Shown here one piece after another: positions 1-5,892 of a DNA stretch of 9,223 nucleotides. Position 1 is the stretch's first letter; every line of letters begins with the position of its first letter. Source of the DNA: Anaerolinea thermophila (GTDB taxonomy: Bacteria > Chloroflexota > Anaerolineae > Anaerolineales > Villigracilaceae); NCBI GenBank assembly GCA_020722305.1, contig DYLB01000077.1, positions 1-9,223 on the forward strand, written 5' to 3'. The notes beneath the pieces are model-generated. The model did no database searches and was not told where the DNA came from. It saw only the letters and a list, made by a program, of their open reading frames with translations. A program made the translations under genes and the position numbers.

Positions 1-14
1 TCTGGCAACACGCC

Positions 15-40
15 GTAAGGCGGAATTAATTCCGCCCTAC
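15..40. repeat. Palindromic intergenic repeat (REP/MITE-tip-like)
   Basis: An 18-base perfect palindrome, GGCGGAATTAATTCCGCC, lies at 19-36. It is extended on both sides by GTA/TAC with one mismatched position, so 15-40 can form a hairpin or cruciform. The short word TCTGGC occurs at 1-6 and again at 42-47, flanking the palindrome. There is no T-run on either side, so a rho-independent terminator is unlikely. Palindromes of this kind are often dispersed intergenic repeats or ends of miniature elements. With one copy in the window, dispersal cannot be shown. Confidence 0.5.
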
Positions 41-119
41 ATCTGGCGGATCGCTACGCCAATTCCCAATGAACCAAAATTCCTGGGGCTGAACAAGTAA
101 GCCATCTCAACGGGCAACC

Positions 120-1181
120 ATGAAAAAAACAGGCTGGGACGGTCAGCGTGAACGATTTTCAGGTCCGGCGAAATCGCTGCGCTTCGGCAAGCCGCGGCGG
201 CGGTTCCGCTTCCCGTTTTGGCTGCTGATCGTCGTCCTCATCGGCGGGTTCTTCTGGCTGGTGCCGCCCTTGCAGCCGGAGCCGGGCGTCGCCATCCTGC
301 TCACCGGCGGCACGCTCCCCTACACCCCCTTTCCCACCTTTACCCCGCTGCCCCGTCCCACCCGCGAACACGGCGGGCGGATCGTCTACACCTGCACCCG
401 CAACGAATTCCACCAGCTTTGCGCCATCAACGCCGATGGGAGCGAACCGGCCCGTCTGACCAGCCAGAACGCCCACGATTACTACCCCAATTTCTCGCCC
501 CAAGGGGATTCGCTCGTCTTCGCCTCCAACCGCAACGGCAGCTTCGACCTGTACCTGCTCATCATGGCCGACGGTAAACTCGTCCAGTTGACCGACCAGA
601 TCGGCAACGTCTACTCGCCCGATTTCTCACCCGATAGCCAGACCATCGTCTTTGCCAACCAGGCCGCGGATGGTCCCTCCTCGCTGTGGACGGTCAGCCG
701 CAACGGCGACGACCCGCGCCTGCTCTATACCGGGGCCAATCCCATCGTCGGGGCGGCCTGGTCGCCGCAGGGAGACAGCATCGCCTATGCCATGTCGGTC
801 GAAAATTCCTTCGAGTTCGAGATTTTCCTGCTCAACCCCTACACCCCCAGCCAGCCGCCACGCCGCATCAGCCAGGGACTTTCGGGCCTCACCGGCAGCC
901 TCGACTGGTCGCCGGACGGCAAGTACCTGCTGGTCTGCGCCGGGCCGATCAACGGCAAGGACGTATACCGGTTGGATGTCGCCACCGGCGAGGTGGTCCA
1001 GTTGACCGACACCGGCAACAACGCCGCCGCCTCCTACTCGCCCGACGGGCAGTGGATCGCCTTCAACCGGATGCAGCCCGATGGCCAGACCGACCTGTTC
1101 ATCATGCGCGCCGACGGCACGGACGTCCGCCAACTGACCGACGACCCCGAACCCGATTGGCAGCCGCAATGGTGGCCGTAA
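120..1181 (+). CDS. Membrane-anchored TolB-like PD40 beta-propeller protein
   Basis: This is a 353-aa protein that probably acts outside the membrane as a binding or scaffold propeller. A basic N-terminus (residues 20-30 rich in R/K) is followed by one hydrophobic segment at about 32-50. That fits a signal anchor or uncleaved signal peptide with the C-terminal part outside. A Pro/Thr-rich linker (about 66-82) leads into about six PD40/WD40-like blades. The repeated signature is seen as FSPQGDSLVFAS (125), FSPDSQTIVFAN (169), WSPQGDSIAYAM (214), WSPDGKYLLVCA (263) and YSPDGQWIAFNR (306), each with a following 'DLYL/DLFIM..DG..QLT' strand. The family resembles the propeller of TolB, but no TolB N-terminal domain or Tol-Pal genes are present, so no Tol function is claimed. 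No clear Shine-Dalgarno precedes the ATG; the start is chosen because it gives the complete basic-plus-hydrophobic leader. xdhC-like follows 17 bases later. The specific ligand is unknown. Confidence 0.88.
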   Translation: MKKTGWDGQRERFSGPAKSLRFGKPRRRFRFPFWLLIVVLIGGFFWLVPPLQPEPGVAILLTGGTLPYTPFPTFTPLPRPTREHGGRIVYTCTRNEFHQLCAINADGSEPARLTSQNAHDYYPNFSPQGDSLVFASNRNGSFDLYLLIMADGKLVQLTDQIGNVYSPDFSPDSQTIVFANQAADGPSSLWTVSRNGDDPRLLYTGANPIVGAAWSPQGDSIAYAMSVENSFEFEIFLLNPYTPSQPPRRISQGLSGLTGSLDWSPDGKYLLVCAGPINGKDVYRLDVATGEVVQLTDTGNNAAASYSPDGQWIAFNRMQPDGQTDLFIMRADGTDVRQLTDDPEPDWQPQWWP

Positions 1182-1186
1182 TCGGA

Positions 1187-1192
1187 TAAAAT
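1187..1192 (+). promoter_or_regulatory. Possible -10 box for a leaderless xdhC-like transcript
   Basis: TAAAAT occupies 1187-1192 and is followed by exactly six bases before the ATG at 1199. A transcript from this -10 would begin at or next to the start codon. No good Shine-Dalgarno is present before this ATG, which fits leaderless translation. No convincing -35 hexamer lies 16-18 bases upstream. The alternative is simple co-transcription with the PD40 gene. Confidence 0.3.
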
Positions 1193-1198
1193 ACAGGC

Positions 1199-1993
1199 AT
1201 GAAATCCATCTATCAAGCCCTCGCCGAACTCGAAGAAACTCATCAGCCCGCCGCCCTCTGCACCGTAGTGCGCGCCAGCGGCTCGACCCCGCGCCACAGT
1301 ACCAGCAAGATGCTGGTCTACCCAGACGGCCAGATCATCGGCACGGTCGGCGGCGGGGAACTCGAAAACCGGGTCATCGCCGCGGCCGTCCAAGCGCTGG
1401 TTGACGGCAAGCCGACCCTGCTCGAATACAGCATGACCGACCCGTCTCGCGGCGACCCGGGCGTGTGCGGCGGACAAGTGAAAGTCTTCGTGGAACCGAT
1501 CCTGCCCCCGGATTTAATCGTCATCGTCGGCGGCGGACACGTGGGGAAGGCCGTTGCCCATCTCGCCAAATGGCTTGGGTTCCGGGTGGCGGTCTCGGAC
1601 GACAGGCCTGAGTTCTGCAATCCCGAGGCCGTGCCCGAAGCCGACGCGTTCTACCCCGTCCCCATGGCGGAGCTGCCCCAACACCTGAACCTGACCCCGC
1701 GCACTTATCTGATCCTGACCACCCGCGGCGTGTCTGTGGATGTGCCGGGGCTGCCTCCCCTGCTGGCCTCCGAGGCCGGGTACATCGGCGTGATCGGCTC
1801 GAAGCGCCGCTGGAAAATGGCCGCGGATGCGCTGCGCGAAAAAGGAGTCGCCGAGGCGCAGCTCCAACGCGTCCACTCGCCGATTGGGATCGAGGTCCAG
1901 GCCGAGACGCCGGAGGAGATCGCGGTCAGCATCCTGGCCGAAATCCTGATGGTCCGCAACGGGGGGAGCGGGAAGTCCATGTCCAAACCATAA
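1199..1993 (+). CDS. XdhC/CoxI-family molybdenum-cofactor insertion/maturation protein
   Basis: This 264-aa protein has the two-domain layout and length of the XdhC/CoxI family. Members bind or modify the molybdenum cofactor and deliver it to xanthine-dehydrogenase-type enzymes in the cytoplasm. The N-terminal XdhC domain (about 1-75) shows the family landmarks GSTPR (28-32), KMLV (37-40) and GTVGGGELE (48-56); the CGGQVKVFVEP stretch follows at 90-100. The C-terminal Rossmann domain begins with IVIVGGGHVGKA (107-118) and the DDR acidic end of beta-2 (134-136). It continues with IGSKRRW (199-205), HSPIG (226-230) and an AETPEEIAVSILAEI helix (235-249). The stretch between PR and KM reads HSTS, where many relatives have a glycine, so cofactor handling may differ slightly. 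No molybdenum hydroxylase subunit, mobA or cofactor biosynthesis gene is in the window, so its client enzyme must be encoded elsewhere. It is probably co-transcribed with the PD40 gene. Confidence 0.92.
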   Translation: MKSIYQALAELEETHQPAALCTVVRASGSTPRHSTSKMLVYPDGQIIGTVGGGELENRVIAAAVQALVDGKPTLLEYSMTDPSRGDPGVCGGQVKVFVEPILPPDLIVIVGGGHVGKAVAHLAKWLGFRVAVSDDRPEFCNPEAVPEADAFYPVPMAELPQHLNLTPRTYLILTTRGVSVDVPGLPPLLASEAGYIGVIGSKRRWKMAADALREKGVAEAQLQRVHSPIGIEVQAETPEEIAVSILAEILMVRNGGSGKSMSKP

Positions 1994-2002
1994 GAGCGGA
2001 GT

Positions 2003-2022
2003 CGAAAGTCTCCCGACTTTCG
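2003..2022 (+). terminator. Hairpin just downstream of xdhC-like gene (weak terminator candidate)
   Basis: A perfect 8-base stem, CGAAAGTC / GACTTTCG, with a TCCC loop begins 10 bases after the xdhC-like stop codon. There is no T-tract after it (the next bases are GCGCAACC), so it is not a classical rho-independent terminator. It may stabilise the mRNA 3' end or belong to the structured region that follows. Confidence 0.3.
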
Positions 2023-2114
2023 GCGCAACCTCAGGAGCGGATGGGCGCACCCCTCGGATGCGCGGTTCTGCCAGGCGCGGCACGCGTCTGGTGACCGGGT
2101 GAGGGTTGCGCAAC
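2023..2114. other. Multi-branched inverted-repeat region in the intergenic space
   Basis: GCGCAACC (2023-2030) is the exact reverse complement of GGTTGCGC (2104-2111). These arms enclose two further hairpins. One pairs GCGCACCC with GGATGCGC (2045-2063, one internal mismatch, CTC loop). The other pairs CCAGGCGCG with CGCGTCTGG (2071-2091, one G:T on the RNA level, GCA loop). The right end also contains the perfect palindrome GTTGCGCAAC (2105-2114). The set could fold as a closed multi-helix junction in RNA or act as a palindromic repeat in DNA. No open reading frame with coding character spans it, and no known riboswitch class was recognised. Confidence 0.4.
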
Positions 2115-2153
2115 GAGGGGGGTATTTATTCCGTAAATTTGTCTGAAAGCCTA

Positions 2154-2182
2154 TTGTCCGTGAAGTTGGCATGGGCTATAAT
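2154..2182 (+). promoter_or_regulatory. Sigma-70-type promoter for the SPFH gene
   Basis: TTGTCC at 2154-2159 and a perfect TATAAT at 2177-2182 are separated by 17 bases, the optimal spacing for a housekeeping sigma factor. Transcription would start near 2189 and give a 5' leader of about 32 bases. This is the clearest promoter in the window. Confidence 0.75.
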
Positions 2183-2205
2183 GAAAACGTTGATTCCCAA
2201 TACCA

Positions 2206-2214
2206 GAGGAGAAG
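2206..2214 (+). promoter_or_regulatory. Strong ribosome binding site of the SPFH gene
   Basis: GAGGAGAAG lies six bases before the ATG at 2221, with the AGGAG core nine bases before it. This fixes the start codon and, with the promoter upstream, suggests a well-expressed gene. Confidence 0.75.
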
Positions 2215-2220
2215 TTATCC

Positions 2221-3270
2221 ATGGCCAGAGTTCTTGATGTAATCGAATATGCGAACGAAATGACGGATGAGATCGTCCACCGCTTCCCTGAGAGCGGCGC
2301 GGCAGATTACCGGATCGGCTCGCAAGTGATCGTACGCGAAGCCCAGCGGGTGGTCTTCTTCCGTGACGGCACGGCCCTCGACGTGTTCGGCCCGGGGCGA
2401 CACACCATCGCCACCGCCAACATTCCCCTTTTGACCCAGAAACTGCAAGATGTTTTTACCAGCGGCAAGACGGTCTTCCCGGCGGAAGTCTTCTTCGTTT
2501 CGATGAAGGAGTTCGCCACCCGCAAGTGGGGCACGCCGCAGCCGATCATCGTCCGCAACCCGGGCATGGGCCTGGGCGTAGCGCTCCTGCAAGGCTTTGG
2601 GACTTACTCCTACCAGGTCAGCGACCCGCAGCAATTCGTGACCCAACTCGTCGGCGCCCAGGGCGTTTACCGCACCGCCGAAATCGAAGAACGGCTGCGC
2701 ACGATCCTGCTCTCGAAGCTGCAGGACCTGCTCGGCGAGACGACCTCTGCCAAATCGGTGGTCGAGTTGATCGGCCTGACCGAGGAAGTCGGCGCGGGGG
2801 TGCGCGCCAAAGCCCAGGATGACTTCGCCTCCATCGGCCTGGTGCTCAAGACCTTCTACATTGGCAACCTGAAACCGTCCGAGAAAAGCGCCCAGGAACT
2901 GCGCGACATGGGCATGCTCGACATGGCGACCTACACCCAACTCCAGGCGGCGGACGCGATGCGGGACGCAGCCCAGAACCCCAGCGGCGGCGCGGGACTA
3001 ACGGCCGGCATCGGCGCGGGGATGGGGATCGGCAACCTGATGCAGCAAGCCACCTCCGGGGCGATGCAGCAGCCCCAGCAGACCGCCTCCGGCAGCGCGG
3101 CGGCCAAATCCATGCCGGACGTGATGACCCCCTCCGAAGCGGCCTCCATCCTGAAAGTCTCGGAAGAGGACGTGATCGCGGCCATCAACGACGGTTCGCT
3201 CAAAGCCAAGAAACTCGGCAACGCTTACCGGATCAGCAAGGCTTCGCTAGAAGCGTTCCTGAACGGCTGA
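2221..3270 (+). CDS. SPFH-domain protein with C-terminal excisionase-like helix-turn-helix
   Basis: This is a 349-aa cytoplasmic-looking protein with no hydrophobic membrane segment. Residues about 1-245 match the soluble SPFH (stomatin/prohibitin/flotillin/HflK) group: the early IGSQVIVREAQRVVFFRDG segment (32-50), DVFGPGRHTI (54-63), the KWGTPQPI beta hairpin (102-109), GTYSYQVSDPQQFV (127-140) and a long helical stretch to GMLDMATYTQLQAADAM (231-247). A Gly/Ala/Met/Gln-rich low-complexity linker (about 254-296) follows. The last about 48 residues, from MTPSEAASILKVSEEDVIAAINDG to YRISKASLEAFL (302-347), have the build of an excisionase/MerR-like helix-turn-helix. Many soluble SPFH proteins instead end in a zinc ribbon or another short binding module. 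SPFH proteins usually form large oligomeric assemblies, so this one may present many copies of the C-terminal module. Its target could be DNA or a protein. It has its own promoter and a terminator 20 bases downstream, so it is monocistronic. Confidence 0.88.
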   Translation: MARVLDVIEYANEMTDEIVHRFPESGAADYRIGSQVIVREAQRVVFFRDGTALDVFGPGRHTIATANIPLLTQKLQDVFTSGKTVFPAEVFFVSMKEFATRKWGTPQPIIVRNPGMGLGVALLQGFGTYSYQVSDPQQFVTQLVGAQGVYRTAEIEERLRTILLSKLQDLLGETTSAKSVVELIGLTEEVGAGVRAKAQDDFASIGLVLKTFYIGNLKPSEKSAQELRDMGMLDMATYTQLQAADAMRDAAQNPSGGAGLTAGIGAGMGIGNLMQQATSGAMQQPQQTASGSAAAKSMPDVMTPSEAASILKVSEEDVIAAINDGSLKAKKLGNAYRISKASLEAFLNG

Positions 3271-3289
3271 AAAATCAACGCAGAGACCC

Positions 3290-3320
3290 AAAAAGAGCCT
3301 GGCAATGCCAGGCTCTTTTT
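3290..3320. terminator. Strong bidirectional rho-independent terminator
   Basis: A perfect 14-base stem, AAAAAGAGCCTGGC / GCCAGGCTCTTTTT, has an AAT loop. The GC-rich core is flanked by A5 on the left and T5 on the right, so the RNA from either strand ends in a U-run. It lies between the convergent SPFH gene (stop at 3270) and the HD-GYP gene (stop at 3330) and should serve both. Confidence 0.93.
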
Positions 3321-3329
3321 CATTCGGGA

Positions 3330-4853
3330 TTACTTCAAATCTTCGAGCAACTCCAGGAAATGCTTGACCACGACCGGGGAAAATTGGATGCCCGCCTGCT
3401 CCCGCAGATATTCGATGGCCTGGGAGCGCGGCCAGGCAGGCCGGTAAGGGCGGTCGGAAGTCAGCGCGTCGTAAACGTCCACCACCGCAAACAATTGAGC
3501 GGAGAGCGGGATCTGCTCCCCGACCAGGCCATAAGGATAGCCTGAGCCATCCCAGCGTTCGTGGTGGTAGAGCGGGATATCCAGGGATTCTCGCAAGCTG
3601 ACGATCGGGGCCAGGATGCTGTAAGCATACAACGGGTGTTGCTGCATCACTTTCCATTCCTGTGGTGTCAGACTCCCCGGCTTGAGCAGGATCGCATCCG
3701 GGATGCCGAGCTTGCCGATATCGTGCAATAACGCACCCTGTTGAAGGATTTCATGCTGTTCGGCAGGGACATCCATCTTGGCTGCCAGGCGCAAGGCCAA
3801 CTCGCTCACGCGCCGGGTGTGGCCTTCGGTCTCCAGGTCGCGGAGTTCGAGAGCGCGCGACAACCCTTCGATGGTCGCGTTGCAGGTGGAGGTCAATTCG
3901 TCGTTGCGGCGCTGGAGGTCTTCCAGGATCAAGGTCCGCTCCAGCGAATAAGCAATGACTTCGGCAGACCGGCTTATGTCATCCAACATCAGGGGGACGG
4001 CATTCTTTGGTCTCCGCCACAGTAGTTCGATCACGCCCTGCAAATTGTCGTTACAGATCAAAGGAAAAGCAAGATAGCCCCGAAAACCTTCCTTGGATAG
4101 GTAATCGGCCTGCCAAATTGCAGGCTGCAAAGTCTGAAGGTCCTCGATCTTCACCGTCTGGCGGCTTTCGGCAGACTGGCCGGCCAAACCATCATCCGGG
4201 TAAAGGTATATTTTTGCCTGGGTACGGGATTCCAGTCCGCGCGCCGCGAGCAGGTCCAAGCGTCTCGAAGCGGGATTGAACCGGAGGACGGTCGCGGCGT
4301 CCGCTTCGGTCATACCGGTCAACAGGTCCAGGGCGCTGGGCAATGCGTCTTGCAGTTTCCTGGTCGAGTGCAACAACCTATTGATCTTGTGAGCGGTCTC
4401 TATCGCATCGGCCCGGCCCTTCTCGTGGGCAAGATCGGTCGTGGCCATGTCCACATAAGCCTGGATCCATGCGACCAGGCCCGGCTGAAAATAAGTAGCT
4501 TTTGCGCTCTTCAACCCTAACAGGCCCAGCAACTCACCTTGATGGATTAAAGGGAATACTCCCCCACTCTCGTTTCCCGCACGGAATATCTTGGTCATCT
4601 TGTATTGGATCACTTCGCCCAGCACCGAGGGCGGATATGAAACCGGGTCGAAATTTTCGGGCCAGGTTGCGATCCATTGCATGGGCTGATTTTCACCAAA
4701 AAAAGCAAAGGAGGCCTGTTTTGCTCCGCCCTTTTCTACGCAAATCCGGGTAATCCTTTCTCCAAATTTCAACAGGTTGACAGATACCCTTAAAACAGAA
4801 CTCGTCTGGTTGAACAAAAGCGCTAACGGATAACTTCCTATATCTAATGCCAT
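3330..4853 (-). CDS. GAF-GAF-HD-GYP phosphodiesterase (c-di-GMP type)
   Basis: This soluble sensor-effector is 507 aa from the ATG at 4853. HD-GYP enzymes hydrolyse cyclic di-GMP (some cleave cGAMP) in the cytoplasm. The N-terminal half holds a divergent GAF-like region (about 25-140) and a clearer GAF domain (about 160-310, with VLRFNPASRRLDLLAARGL and GFRGYLAFPLI). A short coiled linker precedes the HD-GYP domain (about 320-507). Catalytic landmarks are present: EGHTRRV (343-349), the HD pair in GALLHDIGKLGIPD (373-386), HHERWDGSGYP (430-440) and VVDVYDALTSDRPYR (457-471). The domain therefore looks active. There is no membrane segment, so the signal is probably a small intracellular molecule bound by GAF. 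An in-frame TTG at 4865 would add four residues. ATG is preferred, although neither start has a clear ribosome binding site and the upstream gene ends at 4875, so translational coupling is likely. It is the last gene of the minus-strand unit. Confidence 0.93.
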   Translation of the reverse strand: MALDIGSYPLALLFNQTSSVLRVSVNLLKFGERITRICVEKGGAKQASFAFFGENQPMQWIATWPENFDPVSYPPSVLGEVIQYKMTKIFRAGNESGGVFPLIHQGELLGLLGLKSAKATYFQPGLVAWIQAYVDMATTDLAHEKGRADAIETAHKINRLLHSTRKLQDALPSALDLLTGMTEADAATVLRFNPASRRLDLLAARGLESRTQAKIYLYPDDGLAGQSAESRQTVKIEDLQTLQPAIWQADYLSKEGFRGYLAFPLICNDNLQGVIELLWRRPKNAVPLMLDDISRSAEVIAYSLERTLILEDLQRRNDELTSTCNATIEGLSRALELRDLETEGHTRRVSELALRLAAKMDVPAEQHEILQQGALLHDIGKLGIPDAILLKPGSLTPQEWKVMQQHPLYAYSILAPIVSLRESLDIPLYHHERWDGSGYPYGLVGEQIPLSAQLFAVVDVYDALTSDRPYRPAWPRSQAIEYLREQAGIQFSPVVVKHFLELLEDLK

Positions 4854-4874
4854 AATCCAGTGCAATCATCAGTA

Positions 4875-5156
4875 TCAGGAAATCAGCAGTTTATGAGAAA
4901 GTTTTTCGTCCAAGGAATTTACGAATTCTGAAAGTGAGGAAGCCCGGATGGAAACCAGCAATTGCATCGTTGGCTGTGACAGCGGGAAGTACTCCCCTCC
5001 AAACCCGTTCTGGAGTGTATGCTCCGGGTTGGACAGGAGGCCGGCGCAAAAGCGGGGGCTGATCGCGGCCGCGGCCAACAGGCGATTGATGGTGGACAAA
5101 TCCTTGGGCGCATCCAGGATCGTTATCGGTTGGCGAACAAGAGGCTTAGTAAACAT
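4875..5156 (-). CDS. 93-aa small helical protein, LigA/NHLP (Os1348)-like build
   Basis: The function of this small soluble protein is not known. Residues about 22-85 read as a compact helical domain: INRLLAAAAISPRFCAGLLSNP (23-44), a turn GFGGEYFPLS (51-60), then QPTMQLLVSIRASSLSEFVNSL (61-82). The pattern 'LL..A..s..F...LL.nP...L..gf.ge.f.Ls..t..Ll.siraSSL.EF...L' resembles the short helical domain shared by LigA-like subunits and by Os1348/NHLP-type RiPP precursor leaders. I recall similar small proteins in Chloroflexota, but I cannot confirm homology here. It has a strong ribosome binding site (GGAG six bases before the ATG) and its start overlaps the DUF5317 gene end by 11 bases (5146-5156), so the two are translationally coupled. 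No RiPP maturase is in the window. It has a single cysteine (Cys37). It may be an adaptor for the adjacent HD-GYP enzyme rather than a peptide precursor. Confidence 0.8.
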   Translation of the reverse strand: MFTKPLVRQPITILDAPKDLSTINRLLAAAAISPRFCAGLLSNPEHTLQNGFGGEYFPLSQPTMQLLVSIRASSLSEFVNSLDEKLSHKLLIS

Positions 5157-5745
5157 TTAATTCTCCTAAAGTTGATTTCGGAACAGCAGGTTGTCTTTGT
5201 GCAAGGACCAGGAAAGCGCCCGCAGCCACCAACACATCACCCAGGCTAAAGGCGAAGCGATAGGATAGAAAGGCTGGTGAGGCAAATCGGTCTGCCAGCC
5301 AGGGAAGGGTTATTTTTGCCTCGGGTAACAGGATGTCTTTACTGCTGCTTCCCAACCGCGCCCCTAGATCAAGGTGAGACAAAACGGTCGGCGATACTAA
5401 ACGTTCTGCTGTCTCTACTGGCAGCGGCATAAAGCCGCCATTTGCAACGATTACCGCGAGGTTGCATCCCAGTCCGATGAGCAATAAGATCATTCCAGGC
5501 AGGCGCCTATTCACAAAAGTAAAGGCCAGCAGGAAAGTTTGTGAAAGGACCAGGCTCACGGACGCCAGCCAATCCGGGAAGAGCTGGCGAGTAAAAGGCA
5601 GGTAGAAGGCCAGATACTGGGGCAGGAACCCCAGGATGACCAACCAGGCTGCCTGAAAAAGCGGAGGGCGCCAGGACTTCCCCTCCATCCTGGCGCAAGC
5701 CCAACCGGTCAGTACCCCAACTACGACGGCAGTCAGGAGAACCAC
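5146..5745 (-). CDS. DUF5317-like polytopic membrane protein
   Basis: A 199-aa integral membrane protein with about five hydrophobic segments: roughly 1-18, 30-50, 57-78, 84-101 and 166-182. The diagnostic stretch is CNLAVIVANGGFMPLPVETAERL (94-116), with the NGGFMP motif at a membrane boundary. A FSLGDVLVAAGAFLVL segment (166-181) follows near the C-terminus. Together these match my knowledge of the DUF5317 family, which has no established biochemical role. The start is a GTG at 5745, only three bases after the stop codon of the upstream 47-aa gene and without a good ribosome binding site of its own, so translation is probably coupled. The loop at about 110-165 between the last two segments is polar and may be the exposed part. 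The tight packing with a tiny membrane peptide suggests that the two proteins work together. Confidence 0.88.
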   Translation of the reverse strand: MVLLTAVVVGVLTGWACARMEGKSWRPPLFQAAWLVILGFLPQYLAFYLPFTRQLFPDWLASVSLVLSQTFLLAFTFVNRRLPGMILLLIGLGCNLAVIVANGGFMPLPVETAERLVSPTVLSHLDLGARLGSSSKDILLPEAKITLPWLADRFASPAFLSYRFAFSLGDVLVAAGAFLVLAQRQPAVPKSTLGELNVY

Positions 5746-5748
5746 AAG

Positions 5749-5892
5749 TTACGTACCGATCCCGCCGAGAACTTCAGGGGCGCCGGCGCCCAGCACCAGC
5801 AGCGCCAGGGTCAGGATCATGAAGGCAATTTGCAGATGGGTCTTGTTGATTTTCGAGAGGGGGAGAACCAGATGAGAGAATGTGTGTTTCAT
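5749..5892 (-). CDS. 47-aa single-span membrane mini-protein
   Basis: A short frame that standard gene callers could miss. It begins with ATG at 5892 and stops with TAA at 5749. The upstream sequence GGAAAGG lies six bases from the ATG, a good ribosome binding site. The protein has a basic/histidine-rich N-terminus (MKHTFSHLVLPLSKINKTH), one hydrophobic helix (about 20-36: LQIAFMILTLALLVLGA) and a short Gly-rich tail ending PEVLGGIGT. Lysines before and none after the helix predict the N-terminus inside and the tail outside. It sits three bases before the DUF5317 gene and so is almost certainly translated with it. Possible roles, all inferred, are a small subunit or regulator of the DUF5317 protein, or a precursor from which the C-terminal tail is released as a signal peptide. 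No homology was recognised with certainty. Confidence 0.72.
   Translation of the reverse strand: MKHTFSHLVLPLSKINKTHLQIAFMILTLALLVLGAGAPEVLGGIGT

Noticed and set aside
1..47. Insertion element bounded by TCTGGC direct repeats around the palindrome
   Set aside because: A six-base repeat is too short to be evidence of target duplication, and there is no second copy or transposase in the window.
120..1181. True TolB of the Tol-Pal system
   Set aside because: Only the propeller is TolB-like. The N-terminal TolB domain and tolQ/R/A/pal genes are absent, and a signal anchor replaces the usual leader.
1514..2113. Minus-strand open frame (199 codons) covering the xdhC-like end and the intergenic region
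   Set aside because: Most of it is antisense to the conserved Rossmann domain, it runs through the inverted repeats, and the product shows no domain character.
2215..2940. Minus-strand open frame (241 codons) opposite the SPFH gene
   Set aside because: It is a shadow of the SPFH gene, which has clear domain motifs, a promoter and a ribosome binding site.
4925..5010. Double-glycine leader cleavage site in the 93-aa protein (GFGGEY at residues 51-56)
   Set aside because: The residues before GG do not match the usual hydrophobic spacing of double-glycine leaders, the GG lies inside the patterned helical domain, and no peptidase transporter is nearby.
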